Below, piece by piece: positions 58,932 through 64,000 of a stretch of 64,000 bases of DNA. The stretch is taken from positions 62,001 to 126,000 of the forward strand of contig NZ_VVIP01000059.1 in the NCBI RefSeq assembly GCF_009650435.1. Direction: 5' to 3'. The notes beneath the pieces are model-generated. The model was given only the letters and a program-made list of their open reading frames with translations, did no database searches and was not told the origin of the DNA. Each line of letters opens with the position of its first letter. The stretch's first letter is position 1. Both the position numbers and the translations under genes were made by a program. This DNA comes from Foetidibacter luteolus. Its GTDB lineage: Bacteria > Bacteroidota > Bacteroidia > Chitinophagales > Chitinophagaceae.

Positions 58932-60278
58932 CTAATACTCCGCAGCAATTCCTGTGTAGTTATGCGGGGTAATAGCTTTCAACTCTTTCTTAAGTTCTCC
59001 ACTTATTTTCAAGCTGCTAATAAAGGCATGTATAGATTGTTTGTTTATCTGGTTTTTACCCCGTGTCAGTTCTTTCAAGGCTTCGTAAGGGTTGGGGTAG
59101 TTCTCCCTTCTCAGTATGGTTTGTATCGCCTCTGCCACCACAGCCCAGTTATTTTCCAGGTCTTCTTTCAGCTTGGCTTCATTCAGTAAAAGTTTGCCCA
59201 GCCCTTTTTCAATAGATTTAATAGCTATCAGGGTATGCGATACCGGCACACCCAGGTTGCGCAGCACTGTGGAATCCGTAAGGTCGCGTTGCAGCCTTGA
59301 TACCGGCAGTTTCGCCGATAAATGTTCCAGCAGCGCATTGGCGATGCCCAGGTTGCCTTCCGCGTTTTCAAAATCAATAGGGTTTACCTTGTGCGGCATG
59401 GCGCTGGATCCTACTTCTCCTTTCTTAACCTGCTGTTTAAAATAATCCATGCTAATGTAGGTCCACATGTCGCGGCACAGGTCAATCAGTATATTGTTGA
59501 TGCGTTTAATATTGTCAAAGTGTGCTGCCAGGTTATCGTAGTGTTCAATCTGCGTGGTAAACTGCATGCGCTGCAGGCCCAATACGCCTTCTACAAATTC
59601 GTTGCCCAGCGTAACCCAGTTCTTTTTGGGGAAAGTTATATGGTGTGCATTAAAATTGCCTGTGGCGCCGCCAAATTTGGCCGCGTAAGGTATGTAAGAG
59701 AAAAGCTGTACCTGGTTATCCAGCCTTTCGGTAAAAACCATAATCTCTTTGCCCAGTTTGGTGGGGGATGCAGGCTGACCATGCGTACGTGCCAGCATAG
59801 ATACATCCTTCCATTGTGCGGCCAGTATGGCCAGGTTGTTCTGCATGTTAATAATGGCAGGCAGGTATTCATGTTCCATGCAGTGCTTCCAGCTAAGCGG
59901 TATGGATGTATTGTTGATGTCCTGAGAGGTAAGTCCAAAATGTATCCACTCTTTCAACTCAGGGGCGCCGGCTTTATCCAGTTGTTCTTTCAAAAAGTAT
60001 TCAACAGCCTTTACATCATGGTTGGTAACACTTTCAATTTGTTTTATCTGTTGCGCATCATCCAGCGAAAAATTTTCGGCCACCAGTTTAAAGCGTTGCC
60101 TGGCTTTGGCGGGCAGCTTGAAAAACTTTTTATCTGCCAGGAATAGAAAGTATTCTACTTCCACAATAACACGGTATTTAATAAGGGCAAACTCAGAAAA
60201 GTACTCATCAAGGAAAGCAACCTGTTTACGGTAACGGCCATCAACAGGGGAAATTGCTGTCAGGTTATTTAATTCCAT
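58932..60278 (-). CDS. purB: Adenylosuccinate lyase
   Basis: Catalyses two steps of purine synthesis: SAICAR to AICAR plus fumarate, and adenylosuccinate to AMP plus fumarate. 448 residues of the short, E. coli-like form. Signature SSAMPHKVNPIDFENAEG near residues 290-307 with the catalytic Ser; HFGLTSQDINNTS (His-Thr region) and ARTHGQPASPTKLGKE (second catalytic His) are present. No other pur gene adjoins. Divergent from mqnA. Confidence 0.96.
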   Translation of the reverse strand: MELNNLTAISPVDGRYRKQVAFLDEYFSEFALIKYRVIVEVEYFLFLADKKFFKLPAKARQRFKLVAENFSLDDAQQIKQIESVTNHDVKAVEYFLKEQLDKAGAPELKEWIHFGLTSQDINNTSIPLSWKHCMEHEYLPAIINMQNNLAILAAQWKDVSMLARTHGQPASPTKLGKEIMVFTERLDNQVQLFSYIPYAAKFGGATGNFNAHHITFPKKNWVTLGNEFVEGVLGLQRMQFTTQIEHYDNLAAHFDNIKRINNILIDLCRDMWTYISMDYFKQQVKKGEVGSSAMPHKVNPIDFENAEGNLGIANALLEHLSAKLPVSRLQRDLTDSTVLRNLGVPVSHTLIAIKSIEKGLGKLLLNEAKLKEDLENNWAVVAEAIQTILRRENYPNPYEALKELTRGKNQINKQSIHAFISSLKISGELKKELKAITPHNYTGIAAEY

Positions 60279-60386
60279 TCAGTGTTGTGTTTTAATGCGT
60301 AAGAGCGCTGTTGGCGGTCATCGCAAGTGTGGCCAGCGTGTGGGTATTACTTACAGCCCCTGCGGCTGGCATATAGGAAAATCCTT

Positions 60387-60394
60387 TTTCTTTG
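60387..60394 (+). promoter_or_regulatory. -7 promoter element of mqnA
   Basis: TTTCTTTG (one mismatch to TAnnTTTG) in the context TTTTTCTTTGCACGC. The predicted transcript starts at about 60401, so the upstream TTG at 60392 cannot be the mqnA start codon. Confidence 0.45.
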
Positions 60395-60412
60395 CACGCA
60401 AAAATAGCTGAA

Positions 60413-61156
60413 TTGAAGAAGATAAAAGTTGGTGCTGTTAGTTATTTGAATACAAAGCCATTACTATACGGCATCACAAGGTCTCAGGAATTAATGAACC
60501 AGGTTGAATTAACAGAAGCGTACCCGGCAAAAATAGCAGCCATGCTGGTGGCCGATGAAATTGACGCAGGTCTTGTTCCTGTAGCGGTTATACCAAGGTT
60601 AAAAGAATGGCATATCGTAAGCGATTATTGTATTGGCGCGGTGAACGATGTGGCTAGCGTATGCCTGTTTAGCGAAGTGCCCTTTGATAATATTGAAAAA
60701 GTATTGCTGGATTATCAAAGCCGTACTTCCGTTAACCTGTTTAAAGTATTGCTGAAGCATTACTGGAAAAAAGACATGGTGTTGGAAGACGCCAAAGAAA
60801 ACTATATCTCTCAAATAACAGGCACTACTGCCGGCGTTGTTATTGGCGACAGGGCTTTAGCGCAGCGCAAGGTATCGCCTTATGTATACGACCTTGCCGG
60901 CAACTGGAAGCATTTTACGGGCCTGCCTTTTGTGTTCGCGGCGTGGATAAGCAACAAACAACTGCCTGCTGATTTCATTAACTTGTTTAACCAGGCCAAC
61001 AGTGTTGGGCTCAATCAGCTTGACGCGGTTATTGCCGAAAATAATCACAGTAATTATAACCTGCGTGAGTATTACACCCATAACATCAGTTATGTGCTGG
61101 ACGATGAAAAACGCAAAGGCATGAATAAATTCCTGGAGTTATTGCAACAGCTATAG
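60413..61156 (+). CDS. mqnA: Chorismate dehydratase MqnA (futalosine menaquinone pathway)
   Basis: Converts chorismate to 3-enolpyruvylbenzoate, the first step of the futalosine route to menaquinone. 247 residues from TTG 60413, giving MKKIKVGAVSYLNTKPLLYG, the conserved N-terminus; a TTG seven codons upstream lies inside the promoter. Other family segments: DAGLVPVAVIP, GAVNDVASVCLFSE, DYQSRTSVNLFKVLLKH and GTTAGVVIGDRAL. mqnB-D are not nearby. The use of this enzyme indicates that the organism makes menaquinone by the futalosine pathway. Confidence 0.93.
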   Translation: MKKIKVGAVSYLNTKPLLYGITRSQELMNQVELTEAYPAKIAAMLVADEIDAGLVPVAVIPRLKEWHIVSDYCIGAVNDVASVCLFSEVPFDNIEKVLLDYQSRTSVNLFKVLLKHYWKKDMVLEDAKENYISQITGTTAGVVIGDRALAQRKVSPYVYDLAGNWKHFTGLPFVFAAWISNKQLPADFINLFNQANSVGLNQLDAVIAENNHSNYNLREYYTHNISYVLDDEKRKGMNKFLELLQQL

Positions 61157-61211
61157 CAATAAGCAATGCCCTGCGGTCATTTACTGAACCCTCATCCCCT
61201 GAAGGGGTGTT

Positions 61212-61300
61212 ATTATGGGCCCGGCAGGAGGAATTGCTATGAGGCTTTGCTTGCGTCGCACTCTTGTACGCCTTGTTCGCTATTCAGCTTTTCCCGCATT
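61212..61300 (-). repeat. Dispersed repeat family A, copy A7
   Basis: Inverted: ATTATGGGCCCGGCAGGAGG, ATGAGGCTTTGCTTGCGTCG, CACTCTTGTACG, TCAGCTTTTCCCGCA. It lies between the convergent mqnA and phosphodiesterase genes. Confidence 0.85.
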
Positions 61301-61342
61301 GTAGTTTTGTTCTGCTGCCTCCGGCGGCAGAAACAAAAACTG

Positions 61343-62596
61343 CTACTTAAGTATCCCGTTCAACACTTTCTCTTTCCCGTCAATTTTTCCGGTAACCTTA
61401 AGGCCAAGCATTTTGGCTATCATGGGGTACACGTGCACGTTACTGAACGATCCTATCTGAAGGTTTTCTTTAAAGGCAGGCCCCCAGGCATAAAAGCTGG
61501 CCTGCATATCCTGCATGGCATTGTCATAGCCATGTCTGCCGGGGTGGGGCTTGCGGTTTTTAAGGTTAAACACTTTTGGGTATTTAGGCACCAGCAACAA
61601 ATCTCCAATCCGGTGGTAACCGTCGTCTTTTTTTCGGTAGTGCCAATGGCGCGGTGCATTTTTGGCCAGGTACACATCAAAATCTACGGCTTGTTTTTTT
61701 AATGCCTTGTAGGTTGGTTTAATAAAGCTTTTGTCTTTAGCATATAGGTGCAGCAGCAGGTCGCCATCGGGTATAGTAAACTGTGTGGTATCTATGGCAG
61801 CGGGCAGTTGCAAAGTATGCAGTGTATCAATGGCCGTCATGCCGTGGTCTGATACAAACACGTAGTTCACCGGCAGTTGCAGCGAGTCTGTCATGCGAAC
61901 CATTTTACCCACGCTTTCATCCACAAAGCGTACCGCTTCTTCCGTTTGCCTGGAGTCAACGCCGTAAGTATGTTCTTCATGGTCAACTTCCGGAAAATAA
62001 AAGGTAATCATGTGGGGCCTTTTTTCCGGCGGTAATGTCAGCCAGTTTTTTACGGCCTGTATGCGGGTATCTATATCAATTTTATCGTTGTACAAATAGT
62101 AGTATGTTGGGCGTATGCCCTGTACAGCCGTTTCGGAACCTACCCAGTAAAAACTTGCGGAAAGCATGCCCTGTTGTTCTGCCAAAACCCAAAGAGGTGT
62201 GCCGCCGTAATAGCTGCTATCCCCTACAGCTTTGCGGTTGCTCATTTTATAGGTAGCGTTTTTTTGGGCATCAAAAAACGTATTGTCAACCAAACCGTGG
62301 TGAGAGGGGTAAAGCCCTGTTACAATGGTATAGTGATTGGGGAAAGTTAAGGAAGGGTAGGAGGGCTGCATGGATGCGGCTGCAACACCGGCAGATCTTA
62401 ATCGCTTTATGTTCTCTGCATTGTATTTATCCGCAAGGTCGTAGCGGAAGCCATCGGCGGAAATAAGTATTACATAAGGTTTTTGCTGCTGTTCGGCGGT
62501 ATTGATCCTCCCTTCAATAATCTTTTGTGTGGTATCAACCTGGGCAACAACCGCACCGGGCAATAACAGGAGTAATAAGGGCAGTATTCTACGCAT
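61343..62596 (-). CDS. Secreted nucleotide pyrophosphatase/phosphodiesterase (NPP type)
   Basis: 417 residues with signal peptide MRRILPLLLLLLPGAVVAQ. Alkaline-phosphatase superfamily of the ectonucleotide pyrophosphatase branch: D48 in LISADGFRYD, nucleophile T84 in YPSLTFPNHYT, VDHEEHTYG, YVFVSDHGM and HPGRHGYDN complete the two-zinc site. It cleaves nucleotide or other phosphodiesters outside the cytoplasm and, with the nuclease locus at 6-12 kb, fits scavenging of phosphate or nucleosides. Confidence 0.92.
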   Translation of the reverse strand: MRRILPLLLLLLPGAVVAQVDTTQKIIEGRINTAEQQQKPYVILISADGFRYDLADKYNAENIKRLRSAGVAAASMQPSYPSLTFPNHYTIVTGLYPSHHGLVDNTFFDAQKNATYKMSNRKAVGDSSYYGGTPLWVLAEQQGMLSASFYWVGSETAVQGIRPTYYYLYNDKIDIDTRIQAVKNWLTLPPEKRPHMITFYFPEVDHEEHTYGVDSRQTEEAVRFVDESVGKMVRMTDSLQLPVNYVFVSDHGMTAIDTLHTLQLPAAIDTTQFTIPDGDLLLHLYAKDKSFIKPTYKALKKQAVDFDVYLAKNAPRHWHYRKKDDGYHRIGDLLLVPKYPKVFNLKNRKPHPGRHGYDNAMQDMQASFYAWGPAFKENLQIGSFSNVHVYPMIAKMLGLKVTGKIDGKEKVLNGILK

Positions 62597-62699
62597 GTGT
62601 TTTTTGTAAAAATAGTTACGGCTGTAAACAAGGCATATTAATTTACCTTGAACAATGGCCGCAAATATAAAACAATGGTTGTACTTAAACGGTGCTTCA

Positions 62700-62838
62700 A
62701 CCGGAACAGTGTGGTGAGGTATTGCGCTGTGTCACCACCGCGCCAGGGATTGCAGCGGATACCCCGGTGAAGGCTTTGTGTGCAGGCCCTGTGCCGGAGT
62801 ATGAGCGGAAAGCCCGGTGCCTTTGGCAGGCGCCCTTA
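62700..62838 (-). repeat. Dispersed repeat family C, copy C7
   Basis: Inverted: CAGGGATTGCAGCGGATACC, CCGGTGAAGG, CCCTGTGCCGGAGTATGAGC, GGAAAGCCCGG, ending CAGGCGCCC. The part before 62745 is diverged. It abuts the pruA terminator. Confidence 0.7.
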
Positions 62839-62839
62839 A

Positions 62840-62872
62840 AAAAGCCCTTCTCCGGGTAAGGGAAGGGCTTTT
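62840..62872 (-). terminator. Intrinsic terminator of pruA
   Basis: An 11-bp stem AAAAGCCCTTC / GAAGGGCTTTT, followed on the minus strand by a run ending TTTTTTAAGG. It lies 7 bp after the pruA stop. Confidence 0.9.
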
Positions 62873-62879
62873 GCGGTTC

Positions 62880-64000
62880 TTAGCTCTCTTTCAAAAACGG
62901 GTAATGATAACCCGTTGGCGGGTTAAACGTTTCTTTAACCGTTCTGGCGCTTAACCAGCGAAAAAGGTTTAGCATACTGCCGGCCTTATCGTTGGTGCCG
63001 CTGGCACGGGCGCCGCCAAAAGGCTGCTGGCCAACTACAGCGCCGGTGGGCTTATCGTTAATGTAAAAGTTACCGGCAGCGTAACGCAGCTTTTCGGTAG
63101 CCAGTATAACGGCATCCCTGTCCTGCGCAATAATAGAGCCTGTTAACGCGTAAGACGATGTGCCGTCAACCAATGCCAGTGTTTCTTCAAACTTATCAGC
63201 ATCGTAAACGTACAGCGTTAACACCGGGCCAAATATCTCTTCGCACATGGTTACATACTTCGGGTCTTTGGTTTCTATAACGGTAGGCTCAATAAAATAG
63301 CCCTCGGTTTTATTATAGTTGCCGCCCACCAGTATTTTGGCTTTCTTGTCTTTTTTAGCATTGTCTATGTACGAGCTTATTTTATCAAAGCTCCTTTCAT
63401 CAATTACGGCATTAATAAAATTGCTGAAATCTTCCACGGTGCCCATTTTCATGCTTTGTACCTGTGCCACCAGGCGGGCCTTTACTTCTTCAGCTATGTT
63501 AGATGGCAGGTAAGCCCTGGATGCGGCCGAACATTTTTGCCCCTGGAATTCAAAAGCGCCACGGGCAAGGGCGGTGGCCACCACATCCGCATCGGCGCTT
63601 TTATGCACCATCACAAAATCTTTACCACCGGTTTCGCCAACAATGCGTGGGTAAGATTTGTAGTTGGCTATGTTTTCCCCAATGGTCTTCCACATTTGGT
63701 TAAATACACCGGTAGAGCCGGTGAAATGCACGCCGGCAAAATCTGGGTGGGAGAAGCATACTTTGCCCAAAACAGGGCCGTCTACGTATATCAGGTTAAT
63801 AACACCATCGGGCAGGCCGGCTTCTTTTAAAATACGCATAAACATTTGTGCGCTGTACACCTGCGTGTGGGCCGGCTTCCATACTACCACATTGCCACAC
63901 ATGGCGGCGCTGGTGGGCAGGTTACCGCCAATGGCCGTAAAGTTAAACGGTGTTACGGCCAGTACAAAGCCTTCCAGGGGGCGCCACTCTGTGCGGTTAT
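62880..64000 (-). CDS. pruA: L-glutamate gamma-semialdehyde dehydrogenase (5' end outside window)
   Basis: Oxidises glutamate-5-semialdehyde/pyrroline-5-carboxylate to glutamate with NAD+. The frame is open to the window edge, so an ATG at 63902 is internal: upstream codons still read PLEGFVLAVTPFNFTAIGGN, a conserved part of the cofactor region. Visible motifs: VVWKPAHTQVYSA, VGETGGKDFVMVH (catalytic Glu), GQKCSAASRAYLP (catalytic Cys) and PFGGARASGTNDKAG near the C-terminus. It takes the product of rocD, whose gene lies 32 kb away, and of proline dehydrogenase, not seen here. Confidence 0.95.
   Translation of the reverse strand, partial: NRTEWRPLEGFVLAVTPFNFTAIGGNLPTSAAMCGNVVVWKPAHTQVYSAQMFMRILKEAGLPDGVINLIYVDGPVLGKVCFSHPDFAGVHFTGSTGVFNQMWKTIGENIANYKSYPRIVGETGGKDFVMVHKSADADVVATALARGAFEFQGQKCSAASRAYLPSNIAEEVKARLVAQVQSMKMGTVEDFSNFINAVIDERSFDKISSYIDNAKKDKKAKILVGGNYNKTEGYFIEPTVIETKDPKYVTMCEEIFGPVLTLYVYDADKFEETLALVDGTSSYALTGSIIAQDRDAVILATEKLRYAAGNFYINDKPTGAVVGQQPFGGARASGTNDKAGSMLNLFRWLSARTVKETFNPPTGYHYPFLKES

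Noticed and set aside
6027..62838. Insertion sequences
   Set aside because: The repeats are 90-165 bp and encode no transposase; no IS-type terminal repeats with an ORF between them were found.
62880..63902. pruA starting at 63902
   Set aside because: The frame continues open to the window edge with conserved dehydrogenase sequence, so this ATG is internal.
1..64000. tRNA, rRNA, tmRNA or RNase P RNA genes
   Set aside because: No cloverleaf-type TTCGAATC arms or conserved RNA cores were seen in the gaps by eye; a covariance-model scan would be needed to be sure.

Overview
The window is chromosomal DNA from a member of the Bacteroidota, most likely a Chitinophagaceae-like soil or water bacterium. 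The evidence is the short primary sigma factor without region 1.1, two TonB-dependent receptors, a type IX secretion sorting domain, GLPGLI, DUF2807 and LVIVD-type secreted proteins, the futalosine-pathway enzyme MqnA, many TAnnTTTG-type -7 promoter elements, and starts with little Shine-Dalgarno signal. The assignment below phylum level is inference. No rRNA, tRNA, phage, IS transposase or CRISPR array was seen.

Layout. 1-6 kb: an LptF/LptG permease cut by the window edge, a START-like protein, rpoD, a GLPGLI protein and a TPR protein. 6.4-12.3 kb: a TonB receptor plus DUF5689/lamin-tail lipoprotein operon, divergent from a secreted endonuclease/phosphatase-fold protein; together they look like a nucleic-acid or phosphoester scavenging locus. 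12.5-18.9 kb: a 1481-residue type IX cargo protein carrying an intact-looking M23 active site, a von Willebrand A domain, TIG and Calx-beta domains, with a small beta-propeller-like partner. 19.7-22.2 kb: a membrane pyrophosphatase with an extra C-terminal domain. 23.1-27.4 kb: the most unusual gene group, a conserved membrane protein, an SH3-GH46 chitosanase-like protein and a metacaspase in one terminator-bounded unit, followed by a coiled-coil membrane protein. 27.5-38.7 kb: AI-2E transporter, ornithine aminotransferase, sulfatase, DUF2807 protein, a TPP riboswitch driving a TonB receptor (predicted thiamin-type uptake), NlpC/P60 peptidase, and an ECF sigma/anti-sigma pair. 38.9-50.3 kb: lipoprotein, coiled-coil protein, greA with a terminator in its leader, HIT protein, ruvC, a maltose-type MFS transporter with a secreted GH13 amylase, and a sialidase remnant. 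50.4-64 kb: fusA, an esterase, a 70-bp tandem repeat tract, phoH, VOC, CotH-like, GNAT and Uma2 proteins, purB, mqnA, a secreted nucleotide phosphodiesterase, and a partial pruA.

The intergenic space is dominated by about 22 short dispersed elements. Families A and B (about 90-95 bp) share the odd palindrome TGCG(A/T)CGCA; family C (about 140 bp) begins with GGGTGTCCC-like sequence and ends near TCCCTCACCC. None encodes a transposase. They sit between genes in every orientation and, in one case, end a decayed sialidase gene. Several are read as short false ORFs or false N-terminal extensions of real genes.

Functionally the window mixes housekeeping genes (rpoD, fusA, greA, ruvC, purB, mqnA, phoH) with nutrient-scavenging genes (nuclease, sulfatase, phosphodiesterase, amylase, thiamin receptor) and cell-envelope hydrolases. 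rocD and pruA catalyse consecutive steps from ornithine to glutamate but lie 32 kb apart.
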